A DNA stretch of 64,000 nt from Achromobacter xylosoxidans A8 (GTDB taxonomy: Bacteria > Pseudomonadota > Gammaproteobacteria > Burkholderiales > Burkholderiaceae_B), in the NCBI RefSeq assembly GCF_000165835.1, contig NC_014640.1, positions 2,852,001-2,916,000 of the forward strand. Direction: 5' to 3'. A program made the position numbers and the translations under genes. Positions 44,623 through 56,107 of the stretch are shown here, piece after piece (the stretch's first letter is position 1; each line of letters begins with the position of its first letter). Under the pieces are notes generated by a model. The model had not been told where the DNA came from, searched no databases, and saw nothing but the letters and a program-made list of their open reading frames with translations.

Positions 44623-46122
44623 ATGAAGGTCATGATCGCCCGCCTGAACCACGAGACGAATACGTTCTCGCCGGTGCCCACGCCGCTGTCCGCGTTCGGC
44701 AATGACGGTCCCGCTTTCGGCGCCCAGGCCTACGCGGAAAACAAGGGCAAGCGCACGGCCATGTCGGCCTTCATCGATATCGCCGAGGCCAACGGCGCGA
44801 CCGTGGTCACGCCGGTGTCCGGCACCGCTTATCCCAGCGGTCGGGTGTCGGCGGAGGCCTATAGCCAGCTGTGCGACGCCATCGTCGCCGGCGCGCAGGG
44901 CTGTGGCGCCATCCTGCTTGATCTGCACGGCGCGATGGTGGCCGAGACCACCGACGATGGGGAAGGCGACCTGCTGGAACGCCTGCGGCGGCGCACGCCG
45001 GATGTGCCCATCGCGGTGGCGCTGGACCTGCACGGCAACGTCACAGCCAAGATGATGGCCAACGCCGACGTGATCGTCAGCTTCAAGACCTATCCGCACG
45101 TGGACATGTACGAGACCGGCGAGCACGCCGGGCGCATCCTGTATGACTGGCTCAACGGCGGCCCGCGCCCGGTCATGGCGTGGCGGCGGTTGCCGCTGAT
45201 GACGCATACGCTGCGCAGCGCCACTGCCCAGGGAGCCATGCGCAATGCGGTGCAGGCCGCCCGGCGGGCGGAAGCGGACGGGGCGCTGGGCGTCTCCGTG
45301 CTGGCGGGCTTCGCCCTGGCCGACATTCCCAATCCGTGCCTGAGCGTGGTCGTGGTGGGCTCGGGAGGGCAAGAGCAGGCGGAACGGGTCGCAAGCGAGA
45401 TGGCGGAGACCATCTGGGCCGAGCGCGACGGTTACTTCTACGACAGCGAGCCCCTGGGCGAGTCACTGGCTCGCGCAGCCGAACTGGCCCGTGGCGCCGA
45501 TAAGCCCGTGCTCCTGCTGGACCATGGCGACAACTGCATGTCCGGCGGCACCTGCGACACCATGGAGGTGCTGATGGCGGCAATCGCCGCGGGCCTGACA
45601 GGCATCATCGCGGGGCTGTACTGCGATCCCGAAGCCGTCCAGGCGCTGGCCGCGGCGGGAGAGGGCAGCGAAGTCGAGCTGCCAGTGGGCAATAAGCGGC
45701 CGATTCCCGCCATTGGCCGCCCGGCGGCGCCCGTGCTGCTGCGCGGGGTGGTTCGCGCAGTGACCGATGGCGAATATGTCATCACCGGCCCGACCTACAC
45801 CGGGCAGACGGCGTGCATGGGCCGCAGCGCGGTGCTGGACATAGGCGCCGCGCAATTGGTAATCACCGAGAGAACCCACGAACCCTGGGACCTGGGCGTG
45901 TTCGAGAGCATGGGGCTGGATCCGCGCCAGGCCCGCTTTGTGCTGGTGAAGTCGCGCATGTATTGCCGGCCGGTATTCGAACCCATCTCCCAGGCGCTGG
46001 TGGAATGCGCCAGCGCGGGCGTCACCAGCTCGGATTTCGCGCTGTTTCCTTACCAGCGGCGCAGCCGGCCGCTCCATCCGCTGGAGCCCATGGCGCCTTC
46101 GGATTACGATCCGGCGGCCTGA
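44623..46122 (+). CDS. M81-family metallopeptidase (MlrC-like)
   Basis: 499 aa from the ATG at 44623, with AGGAG 8 nt upstream. M81/MlrC features: [73 protein letters not shown], and the C-terminal [20 protein letters not shown]. The family is named for MlrC, which acts on linearised microcystin peptides; most members have unknown substrates. It starts 33 bp after amiR and is probably the last gene of the operon, suggesting the transported compound has more than one amide bond. Confidence 0.85.
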   Translation: MKVMIARLNHETNTFSPVPTPLSAFGNDGPAFGAQAYAENKGKRTAMSAFIDIAEANGATVVTPVSGTAYPSGRVSAEAYSQLCDAIVAGAQGCGAILLDLHGAMVAETTDDGEGDLLERLRRRTPDVPIAVALDLHGNVTAKMMANADVIVSFKTYPHVDMYETGEHAGRILYDWLNGGPRPVMAWRRLPLMTHTLRSATAQGAMRNAVQAARRAEADGALGVSVLAGFALADIPNPCLSVVVVGSGGQEQAERVASEMAETIWAERDGYFYDSEPLGESLARAAELARGADKPVLLLDHGDNCMSGGTCDTMEVLMAAIAAGLTGIIAGLYCDPEAVQALAAAGEGSEVELPVGNKRPIPAIGRPAAPVLLRGVVRAVTDGEYVITGPTYTGQTACMGRSAVLDIGAAQLVITERTHEPWDLGVFESMGLDPRQARFVLVKSRMYCRPVFEPISQALVECASAGVTSSDFALFPYQRRSRPLHPLEPMAPSDYDPAA

Positions 46123-46159
46123 GGCAGCGGCCGCATGGCGTCCGCATACAATACCGGCC

Positions 46160-46891
46160 ATGGAAAAAGTACGTATCTCCAAGCTCATGTCCGAGCGTGG
46201 CCTGTGTTCGCGCCGCGAGGCCGACACCTATATCGAGCGCGGCTGGGTGCGGGTCGACGGCGTGGTGGTGTCCGAACTGGGCGCCCGGGCCTACCCTGAC
46301 CAGGTCATCACGCTGGAGCGCGCCGCGCAGGCGCGCCAGACCTCGCGCGTCACCATCCTGATCAACAAGCCGGTGGGCTACGTGTCGGGCCAGGCCGAAA
46401 AAGGCTACACGCCCGCCGTGGCCCTGATCGACTCCCGCTCCCGTTATGCCGGCGACCGCGCGCCGCAGCGTTTCGAGCGGGCGCACCTGGACGGGCTGGC
46501 CGTGGCCGGCCGCCTGGACATCGACTCGCAAGGCCTGCTGGTGCTGACGCAGGACGGCCGCATCGCCAAGCACCTGATCGGCGAAGACTCCAGCGTGGAC
46601 AAGGAATACCTGGTGCGGGTGCAGGGAAATCTGTCCGACAACGGGCTGGCGCTGCTGAACCACGGCCTGTCCCTGGACGGCAAAGCGCTCAAGCCGGCCC
46701 AGGTGCGTTGGCAGAACAGCGACCAGCTGCGTTTCGTGCTGCGCGAAGGCAAGAAGCGCCAGATCCGCCGCATGTGCGAGCTGGTCGGCCTGAAGGTGAT
46801 AGGCCTGAAGCGTGTGCGCATCGGGCGGGTGTCGCTAGGCGACCTGCCGCTGGGGCAGTGGCGCTATCTGCGCGAGGACGAGCGCTTCTGA
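46160..46891 (+). CDS. rluF: RsuA/RluF-family rRNA pseudouridine synthase
   Basis: 243 aa. The N-terminal S4 RNA-binding domain ([20 protein letters not shown]) is followed by the synthase domain with the catalytic Asp in [17 protein letters not shown] and the C-terminal [20 protein letters not shown]. These mark the RsuA/RluB/E/F branch; RluF, acting on 23S rRNA U2604, is the best guess among them. No Shine-Dalgarno is seen and a TACAAT lies 7 nt before the ATG. Confidence 0.85.
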   Translation: MEKVRISKLMSERGLCSRREADTYIERGWVRVDGVVVSELGARAYPDQVITLERAAQARQTSRVTILINKPVGYVSGQAEKGYTPAVALIDSRSRYAGDRAPQRFERAHLDGLAVAGRLDIDSQGLLVLTQDGRIAKHLIGEDSSVDKEYLVRVQGNLSDNGLALLNHGLSLDGKALKPAQVRWQNSDQLRFVLREGKKRQIRRMCELVGLKVIGLKRVRIGRVSLGDLPLGQWRYLREDERF

Positions 46892-46958
46892 TTAGCCGAT
46901 CTGGTCGACAGGTGTTGTCGGCCAGTCCTAGATTTTTCAGTCTGTTTCCGACTCCCCT

Positions 46959-47882
46959 TTATTTCATGAAAGCGGGAGTATTCTTCGCCTGCCCCATGTC
47001 GCCCAGGCGCTCCATCAGGAATTCGATGAAGATCCTGGTCTTGGCGGGCAGCAGCCGCGTCTCTGTCACGGCATAGACCGGGAGCGGACCCAATTGCCAG
47101 TCGGGCAGCACGCGTTGCAACTGGCCGGACTGCTGTTCCGCCTGTTGGCCGCCCACCAGCACCACGATGCCTGCGCCCAGGATGGCGAGACGCCGCGCCA
47201 TGGCGACCCCGTTGACGGAAAAGCGGTTGCCCGGCGTGAACTCGATGTGTTGGCGGCCGTCGGTCAAAGGCCAGGGCGTGACTTGTCCGGCGCCCTTGGC
47301 GCGGAACTCTATGCATTCATGCCGGGTCAAGTCGCTGGGATGCAGCGGTTCGCCGTGCTTTTCCAGGTATTCGCGCGAGGCGTACAGATGGGCCGGCAGC
47401 ATGCCCAGCAGTCTTGCAATCTGTGACGAGTCGGGCAGTTCGCCGATTTCGATCGAAATATCGCAGGTCTGGAACACGCGCTGCGCGTGGTCCGGATTGG
47501 CCAGATCAAGGAAAAACGTGACGTCGGGGTAGCGGCGGGAAAATTCCATGAATGATTCAGCCAGGAAGTCCGTGCCGAAATCCGCGGGCATGTTCACCCG
47601 CAGCGGCCCTGCCGGCGTGTCGACCAGCTTCTGCAGTTCTTCGTGGGCGATCTGCGCCTCGGCCACGATGCGCTGGCAGCGTTCGAAGTACAGACGCCCG
47701 GCGTCGGTCAGCTCGACCTTGCGGGTGGTGCGGCTGAGCAGCCGCAAGCCGACGGACCGCTCCAGTTCGGCCACCTGGCGGGACAAGGTCGACTTTGGAA
47801 TGCCCAATATCACCGCCGCGCGGCTGAAACTGCGCGTTTTAGCGACTTCGACGAAAAGTTCCATGCCTTGCAAGCGTTTCAT
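46959..47882 (-). CDS. LysR-family regulator divergent from RND efflux operon
   Basis: 307 aa. CrgA-type LysR: MKRLQGMELFVEVAKTRSFS, AAVILGIPKSTLSRQVAELE, then an effector domain with PLRVNMPADFGTDFLAESF. A 235-bp region separates it from the adaptor gene transcribed the other way, so it probably controls the efflux pump. It converges with rluF. Confidence 0.9.
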   Translation of the reverse strand: MKRLQGMELFVEVAKTRSFSRAAVILGIPKSTLSRQVAELERSVGLRLLSRTTRKVELTDAGRLYFERCQRIVAEAQIAHEELQKLVDTPAGPLRVNMPADFGTDFLAESFMEFSRRYPDVTFFLDLANPDHAQRVFQTCDISIEIGELPDSSQIARLLGMLPAHLYASREYLEKHGEPLHPSDLTRHECIEFRAKGAGQVTPWPLTDGRQHIEFTPGNRFSVNGVAMARRLAILGAGIVVLVGGQQAEQQSGQLQRVLPDWQLGPLPVYAVTETRLLPAKTRIFIEFLMERLGDMGQAKNTPAFMK

Positions 47883-48117
47883 GGCCGAATTTTGTCATAT
47901 TCAAGGGTATGGCCATTGTCCCATAAATGGAATGATGTTTTCTCAACATGCCCCTTTGTTTCTCGGGCGGGATAACTCAGAATGCGAGTTCTGCAATGCA
48001 GCAATGCGACAAAGCCCAGCCTGCGTGTTCGAGGCAAATCCACCCCATCGATGCGCACGGAACGCTCATACGCGATCCGGGGCGGGCTTTTTTTTGTTGA
48101 AATCGGGAATGCAATCT

Positions 48118-49317
48118 ATGGATAAGAAAAGCGCTATGTGGCGCAGCGCTGCGGTCGTCACGCTGACGGCATCGGCTCTCACGCTGGCCGCTTGCGGCAA
48201 GAAGCAAGACGCTCCCCAGGCGGGCAAACCCCAGGTAACGGTCGTGACGCTCGCCACGCAGCCCGTTTCGCTGACCACCGAACTGCCCGGCCGCACCTCG
48301 CCATTCCGCGTGGCCGAAGTGCGTCCCCAGGTCAACGGCATCGTCCAGAAGCGCCTCTTTACGGAAGGCGGCGAGGTCAAGGCGGGCCAGCAGCTCTACC
48401 AGATCGATCCCGCCCTCTACCAGGCCAGCCTGGATAGCCAGAAGGCCGCCCTGGCGCGCGCCCAGGCGCAGCAGAAGACCGCTGCGCTGCTGGCCGAGCG
48501 TTACAAGCCGCTGGTCGCCACCCGCGCGGTCAGCCAGCAAACCTACGACAACGCCGTCGCCGCGCGCGACCAGGCGGCTGCCGACGTGCTGTCGGCCAAG
48601 GCGGCGCTGGACACGGCGCGCATCAACCTGGTCTACACCAAGGTGCTGTCGCCCATCGACGGCATCATCGGCCGTTCCGCGGTGACCGAAGGCGCGCTGG
48701 TGACGGCCAACCAGACCACGGCTTTGGCTGCGGTGCAACAGATCGATCCCATCTACGTCGACGTGACCCAATCCACTGTCCAACTGCTGCGCCTGCAGAA
48801 CGCGCTGGCCAGCGGCCAGTTGAAGAAGGCCGATGGCGAGCAGGCCGCGCTGGTGACGCTGACCCTGGAAGACGGGTCGCAGTACAGCCAGCCGGGCAAG
48901 CTGCAGTTCTCGGAAGTCACGGTGGACCAGGGCACGGGCTCGGTGACCTTGCGCGCGGTGTTCGCCAACCCGGACCGCCGCCTGCTGCCGGGCATGTTCG
49001 TGCGCGCCCGCCTGGCCGACGGCGTGGCTGCCGACGGCCTGCTGGTGCCGCAACGTGGCGTGACGCGCAACCAGCGCGGCATTCCGACGGCGCTGGTGGT
49101 CAACGCCAAGAACCAGGTCGAATTGCGTGAACTGAAGACCGACCGCGCCATCGGCGACAAGTGGTTGGTCACCGACGGCCTGGCCGCCGGCGAAAAGGTC
49201 ATCGTGGAAGGCTTGCAGATGGTGCGCCCGGGGGCTGAAGTGGTCGCCACCGAAGCCAGCGCCGCCGCACAGCCGGCGCAGCAGCCGCAAGCAGCCGCCG
49301 CGGCGGCCAAGCAGTAG
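48118..49317 (+). CDS. RND efflux periplasmic adaptor, lipoprotein (AcrA/MexA type)
   Basis: 399 aa from the ATG at 48118 (GGGA upstream); an ATG at 48109 is in frame but lacks a ribosome site. Lipobox TLAAC, then [20 protein letters not shown], paired biotinyl-lipoyl halves around a coiled coil ([20 protein letters not shown]), and [20 protein letters not shown]-terminal Ala/Gln-rich tail follows [10 protein letters not shown]. It bridges the inner-membrane pump and outer-membrane channel. The three-gene order recalls MexAB-OprM and AxyABM of Achromobacter; I cannot confirm which ortholog. Confidence 0.92.
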   Translation: MDKKSAMWRSAAVVTLTASALTLAACGKKQDAPQAGKPQVTVVTLATQPVSLTTELPGRTSPFRVAEVRPQVNGIVQKRLFTEGGEVKAGQQLYQIDPALYQASLDSQKAALARAQAQQKTAALLAERYKPLVATRAVSQQTYDNAVAARDQAAADVLSAKAALDTARINLVYTKVLSPIDGIIGRSAVTEGALVTANQTTALAAVQQIDPIYVDVTQSTVQLLRLQNALASGQLKKADGEQAALVTLTLEDGSQYSQPGKLQFSEVTVDQGTGSVTLRAVFANPDRRLLPGMFVRARLADGVAADGLLVPQRGVTRNQRGIPTALVVNAKNQVELRELKTDRAIGDKWLVTDGLAAGEKVIVEGLQMVRPGAEVVATEASAAAQPAQQPQAAAAAAKQ

Positions 49318-49334
49318 TAGTCAGGGAGCCTTGC

Positions 49335-52300
49335 ATGGCAAAGTTTTTTATCGATAGACCAGTCTTCGCATGGGTGATCGCGATCGTGCTGATGATGGCC
49401 GGCGCGCTGTCCATTTTGAAGCTGCCGGTCTCCCAATACCCCAACATCGCGCCGCCGGCCATCGGCATCGCGGTGACCTACCCGGGCGCGTCCGCGCAGA
49501 CCGTGCAGGACACCGTGGTGCAGGTGATCGAGCAGCAGATGAACGGCCTGGACGGTCTGCAGTACATCTCGTCGGAAAGCAACTCCGACGGCAGCATGTC
49601 CATCACTCTGACTTTCTCCCAGGGCACCAACCCTGATACCGCGCAGGTCCAGGTGCAGAACAAGCTTGCGCTGGCCCAGCCGCTCTTGCCGCAGGAAGTG
49701 CAGCAGCAGGGCATCCGTGTCACCAAGGCCACCAAGAACTTCCTGATCGTGGCGGGCTTCGTGTCCACCGACGGCTCGATGACCAAGGACGACCTGGCCG
49801 ACTACGTCGCCTCCTACGTCCAGGACCCCATCAGCCGCACGCAGGGCGTGGGCGACTTCCAGCTGTTCGGCTCGCAGTACGCGATGCGCATCTGGCTGGA
49901 TCCGGCCAAGCTCGTCAACTACGGCCTGACCACGGTCGACGTGGTGACCGCGATCAAGGAACAGAACGTGCAGGTGTCGTCCGGCCAGCTCGGCGGCCTG
50001 CCGTCCGTGCGCGGCCAGCAACTGAACGCCACCATCATCGGGCCGTCGCGCCTGGAAAAGGCCGAAGACTTCGGCCGCATCCTGCTCAAGGTCAACGCCG
50101 ACGGTTCGCAAGTGCGATTGGGCGATGTGTCCACCATCGAGCTGGGCGGGCAGACCTACGCCATCGACAGCTTCTACAACGGCAAGCCGGCCTCGGGCCT
50201 CGCGGTCAAACTGGCGCCGGGCGCCAACGCGCTGGACACGGCGCAGGCGGTGCGCGACACCATCAACAACTTGAAGCCGTACTTCCCGCCGGGCATGGAC
50301 GTCGTCTATCCGTACGACACCACGCCGTTCGTCAGCCTGTCGATCCACGAAGTGTTCAAGACGCTGATCGAGGCCATCATCCTGGTCTTCCTGGTGATGT
50401 ACCTGTTCCTGCAGAACTTCCGCGCCACCATCATTCCCACGCTGGCCGTGCCGGTGGTGTTGCTGGGCACGTTTGGCGTGCTCGCGACGTTCGGCTATTC
50501 CATCAATACCCTGACCATGTTCGGCATGGTGCTGGCCATCGGCCTCTTGGTCGACGACGCCATCGTGGTGGTGGAAAACGTCGAGCGGGTGATGGCAGAA
50601 GAAGGCTTGTCGCCCAAGCAGGCGACCCGCAAGTCCATGTCGCAGATCACCGGCGCCCTGATCGGCATCGCCATGGTGCTGGCGGCCGTGTTCATTCCCA
50701 TGGCCTTCTTCGGCGGGTCCACGGGCGTGATCTATCGCCAGTTCTCGATCACCATCGTGTCCTCCATGGTGCTGTCCGTGATCGTGGCCATCGTGTTCAC
50801 GCCGGCCTTGTGCGCGACCCTGCTCAAGCCCATCCCCAAGGGCCATCATGGCGCCAAGAAGGGCTTTTTCGGCTGGTTCAACCGCAGCTTCGAGCGCAGC
50901 AGCAACGGCTACGCCAATACCGTCGCGCGCGGCCTGAACCGCAGCAAGCGCCTGATGGTGATCTATCTGGCGCTGGTTCTTGCCATGGGCTGGATGTTCA
51001 CCCGCATCCCGACCGCCTTCCTGCCGGATGAGGACCAGGGCATTCTGTTCGCCCAGATCCAGACGCCCGCCGGCGCCACGGCGGAAGCCACCAAGGCCGT
51101 CATCGACGACGCCACCAAGTACTTGCTGACCGAGGAAAAGGACGCCGTCACCTCGGTGTTCGCGGTCAACGGCTTCAACTTCGGCGGCCGCGGCCAGAAC
51201 GCGTCCATCCTGTTCATCAAGCTGCGCGACTGGGAAGAACGCGGCGACGCCCGCCTCAAGGCCGGCGCCGTGGCGCAGCGCGCCAACGCGCACTTCCGCA
51301 AGACGGAGCGCCGCGGGCAATTGTTCGTGGTGCCGCCGCCGTCCGTGATGGAACTGGGCAACGTCACCGGCTTCGACTTCCAACTGATGGACCGCGCCGG
51401 CGTGGGCCACGAGAAGCTGCTTGCCGCGCGCAACCAGCTGCTGGGCGAAGCCGCCAAGAGCCCGGTCCTGCAGGGCGTGCGCCCCAACGGCATCGAAGAC
51501 GCGCCGCAGTACCAGCTGGACATCGACCGCGAGAAGGCGCGCGCCCTGGGCGTGGCGGTCTCGGACATCAACAGCACGCTGGCCACGGCCTGGGGCTCGT
51601 CCTACGTCAACGACTTCATCGACCGCGGCCGCGTGAAGAAGGTGTTCGCGCAAGGCGAGGCTTCCTCGCGCATGCTGCCGGAAGACCTGAACAAATGGTA
51701 CGTGCGCAACAAGGCGGGCGACATGGTGCCGTTCTCGGCGTTCGCCAAGGCCACCTGGAGCTACGGTCCGCAAAAGCTGAACCGCTACAACGGCGTGCCG
51801 TCGTACAACATCCAGGGCCAGGCGGCGCCGGGCTACAGCTCGGGCGCGGCGATGGCGGAAATGGAGAACCTGGCGTCCAAGCTGCCGGTGGGTGTGGGCT
51901 TTGAATGGACCGGCCTGTCGTTCGAAGAGCGCCTGTCCGGCGCCCAGGCGCCCGCGCTGTACGCCATTTCGCTGATCGTGGTGTTCCTGTGCCTGGCGGC
52001 GCTGTACGAAAGCTGGACGATCCCGTCGGCGGTGATGCTGGTGGTGCCGCTGGGCATCATCGGGGCCTTGCTCGCCACCATGATGCGGGGCCTGTCCAAC
52101 GACGTGTACTTCCAGGTGGGCCTGCTCACAACCATCGGTTTGGCGGCCAAGAACGCCATCCTGATCGTGGAGTTCGCCAAGGAGCACTACGAGCAGGGCG
52201 CCAGCCTGACGGAGTCGGCCATCCACGCCGCGCGCCAGCGCCTGCGTCCCATTCTGATGACGTCGCTGGCGTTCATCCTGGGCGTGACGCCGCTGGCGAT

Positions 52301-52517
52301 CTCGTCGGGCGCGGGTTCGGGCAGCCAGAACGCCATCGGCACGGGCGTGATCGGCGGCATGCTGACCGGCACCTTCCTGGCCATCTTCTTCGTTCCGGCC
52401 TTCTTCGTAATCATGCTGCGCGTCTTCAAGGTCAAGCGCATGAGCGAAAACGTCGACGAGCACGACACCAGTGCCCATGGCACGCAGGGCGTCTCGACGG
52501 AGGGCCAACCGCAATGA
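49335..52517 (+). CDS. RND multidrug efflux pump, inner-membrane subunit (AcrB/MexB type)
   Basis: 1060 aa, normal HAE-1 length. [20 protein letters not shown] start, porter region [20 protein letters not shown], the proton-relay pair Asp-Asp in [18 protein letters not shown], and [20 protein letters not shown]. Twelve membrane helices expected. It exports hydrophobic drugs, dyes and detergents using proton influx. Starts 17 bp after the adaptor; overlaps the channel gene by 4 bp. Confidence 0.95.
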   Translation: MAKFFIDRPVFAWVIAIVLMMAGALSILKLPVSQYPNIAPPAIGIAVTYPGASAQTVQDTVVQVIEQQMNGLDGLQYISSESNSDGSMSITLTFSQGTNPDTAQVQVQNKLALAQPLLPQEVQQQGIRVTKATKNFLIVAGFVSTDGSMTKDDLADYVASYVQDPISRTQGVGDFQLFGSQYAMRIWLDPAKLVNYGLTTVDVVTAIKEQNVQVSSGQLGGLPSVRGQQLNATIIGPSRLEKAEDFGRILLKVNADGSQVRLGDVSTIELGGQTYAIDSFYNGKPASGLAVKLAPGANALDTAQAVRDTINNLKPYFPPGMDVVYPYDTTPFVSLSIHEVFKTLIEAIILVFLVMYLFLQNFRATIIPTLAVPVVLLGTFGVLATFGYSINTLTMFGMVLAIGLLVDDAIVVVENVERVMAEEGLSPKQATRKSMSQITGALIGIAMVLAAVFIPMAFFGGSTGVIYRQFSITIVSSMVLSVIVAIVFTPALCATLLKPIPKGHHGAKKGFFGWFNRSFERSSNGYANTVARGLNRSKRLMVIYLALVLAMGWMFTRIPTAFLPDEDQGILFAQIQTPAGATAEATKAVIDDATKYLLTEEKDAVTSVFAVNGFNFGGRGQNASILFIKLRDWEERGDARLKAGAVAQRANAHFRKTERRGQLFVVPPPSVMELGNVTGFDFQLMDRAGVGHEKLLAARNQLLGEAAKSPVLQGVRPNGIEDAPQYQLDIDREKARALGVAVSDINSTLATAWGSSYVNDFIDRGRVKKVFAQGEASSRMLPEDLNKWYVRNKAGDMVPFSAFAKATWSYGPQKLNRYNGVPSYNIQGQAAPGYSSGAAMAEMENLASKLPVGVGFEWTGLSFEERLSGAQAPALYAISLIVVFLCLAALYESWTIPSAVMLVVPLGIIGALLATMMRGLSNDVYFQVGLLTTIGLAAKNAILIVEFAKEHYEQGASLTESAIHAARQRLRPILMTSLAFILGVTPLAISSGAGSGSQNAIGTGVIGGMLTGTFLAIFFVPAFFVIMLRVFKVKRMSENVDEHDTSAHGTQGVSTEGQPQ

Positions 52518-53980
52518 CATTCCCGATGAGAACCTTGCTGTCTGTTTCCCTGGCGGCGGCCCTGGCGGGCTGCTCGCTGGCCCCCACCTACGAACGGCCG
52601 GATGCGCCGGTCGACACGGCCTATCCCACGGGTCCGTCCTACCAGGCGGCCCAGCCCGCCGACGCGGGCGGCCTGCTGACCGCCGACATCGGCTGGCGCG
52701 ATTTCTTCGGTTCGGATCCGCTGCTGCAACAGCTGATCGAACAGTCGCTGGCGAACAACCGCGACCTGCGCGTGGCGGCCTTGAACGTCGAAGCGGCGCG
52801 GGCCCAGTACCGCATCCAGCGCGCCGACCTGATGCCCAGCGTCGGCATCGCCGGCCAGGAATCGGCCCAGCGTTCGCCGGCCGACCTGAGCCCGAGCGGC
52901 CGCGCCACCACCAGCCACAGCTACCAGGTCGGCGCCGCTATGTCGGCCTGGGAACTGGACCTGTTCGGGCGTATCCGCAGCCTGAGCGACAAGGCGCTGG
53001 AATCCTATCTGGCGCTGGATGAAACCCGCACGGCGACCCAGCTGACGCTGATCGCCGAAGTGGCCAACGCCTACCTGACCCTGCGCGCCGACCAGGAACT
53101 GCTGAGCCTGACGCGCGAGACGCTCAAGAGCCAGCAGGATTCCTTCAAGCTCACGCAGCAGAGCTACGACCAGGGCCTGTCGACGTCGCTGGACCTGAGC
53201 CAGGCGGAAGTGTCGCTGCGCACCGCCGAGCGCAACCTGTCGCAGTACACGCGCCAGGCCGCGCAGGACCGCAATGCGCTGGTCCTGCTGGTGGGCCAGC
53301 CGCTGTCGCCCGAGATGACGGCGGCGCTGGACAACGCGGTCAGGCTGGACGACGGCATGCTGCCGACCACGCTGCCCGCTGGCCTGCCGTCGGACTTGCT
53401 GGCCCGCCGCCCGGACATCCGCGCGGCCGAGCACCAGTTGAAGGGCGCCAACGCCAACATCGGCGCGGCGCGCGCGGCGTTCTTCCCGACCATCAGCCTG
53501 ACGGGCTCGGCCGGCACCGCCAGCGCCAGCCTGGGCGGCCTGTTCGAAGGCGGTTCGGGCGCCTGGAGCTTCGTGCCCCAGATCACCGTGCCGATCTTCG
53601 CTGGCGGCTCGCTGCTCGCCGGCCTGGATCTGGCCAAGGTGCAGAAGAACATCCAGGTCGCGCAGTACGAGAAGTCGATCCAGACAGGTTTCCGTGAAGT
53701 GGCGGACGCCCTGGCCGGGCGCGGCACGCTGGACGAGCAGATCCAGGCACAGCAGCTTCTGGTGGCCGCCAACCAGCGCGCCTACGACGCGTCGGACCAG
53801 CGCTTCCGCCAAGGCATCGACGACTATCTGAGCGTGCTGGATTCGCAGCGTTCGCTGTACACCGCGCAGCAGGCCCTGGTCGATACGCGCCGGGCCAGGC
53901 TGTCCAACCTGGTCACCTTGTACAAGGTGCTGGGCGGCGGCTGGACCGAACGCACCGTGACCGCCCAGGCTCAGCAGTAA
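52514..53980 (+). CDS. RND efflux outer-membrane channel lipoprotein (OprM/NodT type)
   Basis: 488 aa, lipobox LAGC. NodT/OprM family: [55 protein letters not shown] and the second repeat [32 protein letters not shown]. It forms the TolC-like tunnel. Followed by a strong terminator. Confidence 0.95.
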   Translation: MTFPMRTLLSVSLAAALAGCSLAPTYERPDAPVDTAYPTGPSYQAAQPADAGGLLTADIGWRDFFGSDPLLQQLIEQSLANNRDLRVAALNVEAARAQYRIQRADLMPSVGIAGQESAQRSPADLSPSGRATTSHSYQVGAAMSAWELDLFGRIRSLSDKALESYLALDETRTATQLTLIAEVANAYLTLRADQELLSLTRETLKSQQDSFKLTQQSYDQGLSTSLDLSQAEVSLRTAERNLSQYTRQAAQDRNALVLLVGQPLSPEMTAALDNAVRLDDGMLPTTLPAGLPSDLLARRPDIRAAEHQLKGANANIGAARAAFFPTISLTGSAGTASASLGGLFEGGSGAWSFVPQITVPIFAGGSLLAGLDLAKVQKNIQVAQYEKSIQTGFREVADALAGRGTLDEQIQAQQLLVAANQRAYDASDQRFRQGIDDYLSVLDSQRSLYTAQQALVDTRRARLSNLVTLYKVLGGGWTERTVTAQAQQ

Positions 53981-53998
53981 GGGCGGGCGGGCAATAAA

Positions 53999-54028
53999 AA
54001 ACGGGCCGATCGAAAGATCGGCCCGTTT
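53999..54028. terminator. Bidirectional intrinsic terminator
   Basis: AAACGGGCCGATC (53999-54011), GAAA loop, GATCGGCCCGTTT (54016-54028); 13-bp perfect stem with A-tract on one side and T on the other, between the convergent efflux-channel and GlsB genes. Confidence 0.9.
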
Positions 54029-54050
54029 GCATTCCTGATCCAGCAGGGCG

Positions 54051-54302
54051 TCAGGCGCGCTTCTTGGCGATCAGGCCCACCACGAACAGCACGACGATCG
54101 CGCCGACGACCGACCCGATCCAGCCTGCCGGTTCGCCCGGTGCGTACCAGCCCAGGGACTGGCCCAGGAAGCCGGCAACGACCGAGCCGACGATACCCAG
54201 GATGGTGGTCATGATGATCCCCATGTTCTGGTCTCCGGGCATGATGGCGCGGGCGATCAGGCCCACGACGAACCCGACGATGATCATGATGATGATGCTC
54301 AT
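54051..54302 (-). CDS. GlsB/YeaQ/YmgE family small membrane protein
   Basis: 83 aa with three membrane helices: MSIIIMIIVGFVVGLIARAI, MPGDQNMGIIMTTILGIVGS, GWIGSVVGAIVVLFVVGLIA. Full match to the transglycosylase-associated/GlsB stress family; the molecular role is not known. Monocistronic, ends at the bidirectional terminator. Confidence 0.93.
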   Translation of the reverse strand: MSIIIMIIVGFVVGLIARAIMPGDQNMGIIMTTILGIVGSVVAGFLGQSLGWYAPGEPAGWIGSVVGAIVVLFVVGLIAKKRA

Positions 54303-54436
54303 GCGCGTACTCCTTGCTGGAAGTAAAAGGGGGCAGTGTGGCTAGATGATACTCACGCCCCGCGCACAGCGGCTGTAACAACTGGTGTATGGCGCGCGCG
54401 GGCAACATTCCGCCGCGCGCGGCCCCCCCTCGACGT

Positions 54437-55051
54437 TCAGGACGTCAGATCGATCAACTGGCGCACGTCCTTGGTCATGGCCTCGATGCTGTCGGTGTCC
54501 GAAGCCAGCAATCGCGCCTTCCCATCTTTGTCGAATATATACACGCCGCGGCTGTGCGTGACTTCGTACATATCGGCGTCGTCGCCCGGACGCGGCTTCT
54601 CGATCTGGTAGGCCACGCGATAGCGGCGCGCCAGGTCCGCGATCTGCTTTTCATCGCCGGTCACGCCGATGGCGTTGTTGTTGAAGGCGTTGACGTAGGC
54701 CTGCAGGATGTCCGGCGTGTCGCGGTGCGGGTCCACGCTGACGAACAGGATGCGCACATCGCGGGCCTTGTCGCCCAGGTTCTGCAGCACGGCCGTCAAC
54801 TGCGCCATGGTGGTGGGGCAGACGTCCGGGCAACTGGCGTAGCCGAAGAACAGCAGCACCGTCTTGCCCTTCAGGTCGTCGCTGCTGATCGTCTTGCCGC
54901 CCGCGCCGGGCAGCGAGAACTTCAGGTCGGGCAGGTGTCCCTTGACGTTGTACAGGGTCCAGTCGACGTTCCTGTCGCCGCAGGCAGCGAGAAACACGCA
55001 CAGGGTCAACAGCAGGCTGCGCAGGGCGCGGCCGGAAATGAGGTGTCGCAT
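54437..55051 (-). CDS. SCO1/SenC copper chaperone, lipoprotein
   Basis: 204 aa. Lipobox LAAC (Cys24), then a thioredoxin-like domain with the copper ligands Cys74 and Cys78 (YASCPDVCPTTMAQL) and the conserved His in EVTHSRGVYIFDKDG. Delivers copper to the CuA site of cytochrome c oxidase subunit II on the periplasmic side. No cytochrome oxidase genes are nearby. Monocistronic. Confidence 0.93.
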   Translation of the reverse strand: MRHLISGRALRSLLLTLCVFLAACGDRNVDWTLYNVKGHLPDLKFSLPGAGGKTISSDDLKGKTVLLFFGYASCPDVCPTTMAQLTAVLQNLGDKARDVRILFVSVDPHRDTPDILQAYVNAFNNNAIGVTGDEKQIADLARRYRVAYQIEKPRPGDDADMYEVTHSRGVYIFDKDGKARLLASDTDSIEAMTKDVRQLIDLTS

Positions 55052-55298
55052 GAGTCCAAGGGCCGGTAGGGGGTAAACCTTTTGATTCTACCCGCAAGGC
55101 GCGGGTGGGGCGGAGCGTGGCGAGGGCGAGGATTTGGGACCGCCTTGTCCTGGCGCAAGCCATGGCGCCGCGACCGCCTGGCCCACTTGTAAAGCTTTGT
55201 CTGTTTATTGTTGGGAAGTGGCGAAATCGCCTGATCCGGCGCCTGGCTCCCGCTACATTCAGGGCCGTGTCAGATTTCAGCATCCAGAGGCGCCACAC

Positions 55299-56054
55299 AT
55301 GGACATGCCGGTCAGGAATTCCTTGGGCTATCCCTACTACCCGTACTACCCCGTCGTGCTCGACCTCCTGCGCAGCCGCCTGGCGGACTCGGTGCTGGAC
55401 GCGCCCTGCGGACTGGGCTGGCTGGGCGACATGCTGCCCGCCGCCAGCGGCCGGCAGGTCGATATCGACGGCGTGGGACTGTGGGAGTTTCCGCAGGCTG
55501 GCGGCGGCTATCGCCAGCTAAGCGAGCACGACCTGGAAACGCCGCTGACGGTGGCCACTGCCTATGACGCCGTGGTCTGCTGCGAAGCGATCCATCTGCT
55601 GACCAATCCCGGCGTGCTGATGCAGAGCTTCCACCGCGCGCTGCGGCCGGGCGGCACGCTGATCATCACCACGCCCAATACCTGGTACTTCCGTTCGCGC
55701 CTGCAGTTCCTGCTGCGCGGCTTCCATTCCGGGTTCCGGCCCATGGTGGGACGGCAGCGCGGCGAGGATTACATCACCTACTTCCCCTGGAGCTTTCCGC
55801 AGCTGCACCTGCTGCTCAAGCACTACGGCTTTACGGACATCACGTTGCACGACGTGGACGAGCACAAGCCCAAGCGCATGGTGGAGCATGTGCTGGCGGT
55901 GCCGTCGCGGCTGTACTACGGGCGCCGGCTCAGGCAGGCGCAAGACGAGGAAAGCCGCCGCTACTGGCAGCAGGCCGGCTCCGACCAGTCCGTGCATGGC
56001 CGCTGGCTGGTGATGTCGGCGCGCCGGCCGGTTGCCGACGCCGTTGGCGGATAG
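55299..56054 (+). CDS. SAM-dependent methyltransferase, class I
   Basis: 251 aa from the ATG at 55299 (AGAGG upstream). SAM-binding core: SVLDAPCGLGWLGDMLP, AYDAVVCCEAIHLLTNPGVL, ALRPGGTLIITTPN, then a C-terminal Arg/Tyr-rich region (YFRSRLQFLLRGFHSGFRPM) typical of methyltransferases acting on lipid or sugar acceptors. Substrate unknown. Upstream in-frame sequence to 55134 has poor coding character. Confidence 0.8.
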   Translation: MDMPVRNSLGYPYYPYYPVVLDLLRSRLADSVLDAPCGLGWLGDMLPAASGRQVDIDGVGLWEFPQAGGGYRQLSEHDLETPLTVATAYDAVVCCEAIHLLTNPGVLMQSFHRALRPGGTLIITTPNTWYFRSRLQFLLRGFHSGFRPMVGRQRGEDYITYFPWSFPQLHLLLKHYGFTDITLHDVDEHKPKRMVEHVLAVPSRLYYGRRLRQAQDEESRRYWQQAGSDQSVHGRWLVMSARRPVADAVGG

Positions 56055-56083
56055 AAAGAAAACGGCCCGCCAGGGCGGGCCGT
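56054..56083 (-). terminator. Terminator of oligopeptidase A gene
   Basis: On the minus strand ACGGCCCGC (56083-56075) pairs with GCGGGCCGT (56070-56062), followed by TTTTCTTTC. It lies 25 bp past the prlC stop and abuts the convergent methyltransferase stop. Confidence 0.8.
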
Positions 56084-56107
56084 CGGCTTGCGCACGGGGC
56101 GCGCCGC

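Noticed and set aside
48753..52520. A 1255-codon open frame on the minus strand opposite the RND pump
   Set aside because: His/Arg/Gly/Gln-rich composition without domains, exactly antisense to a clear AcrB-type gene; typical high-GC shadow frame.
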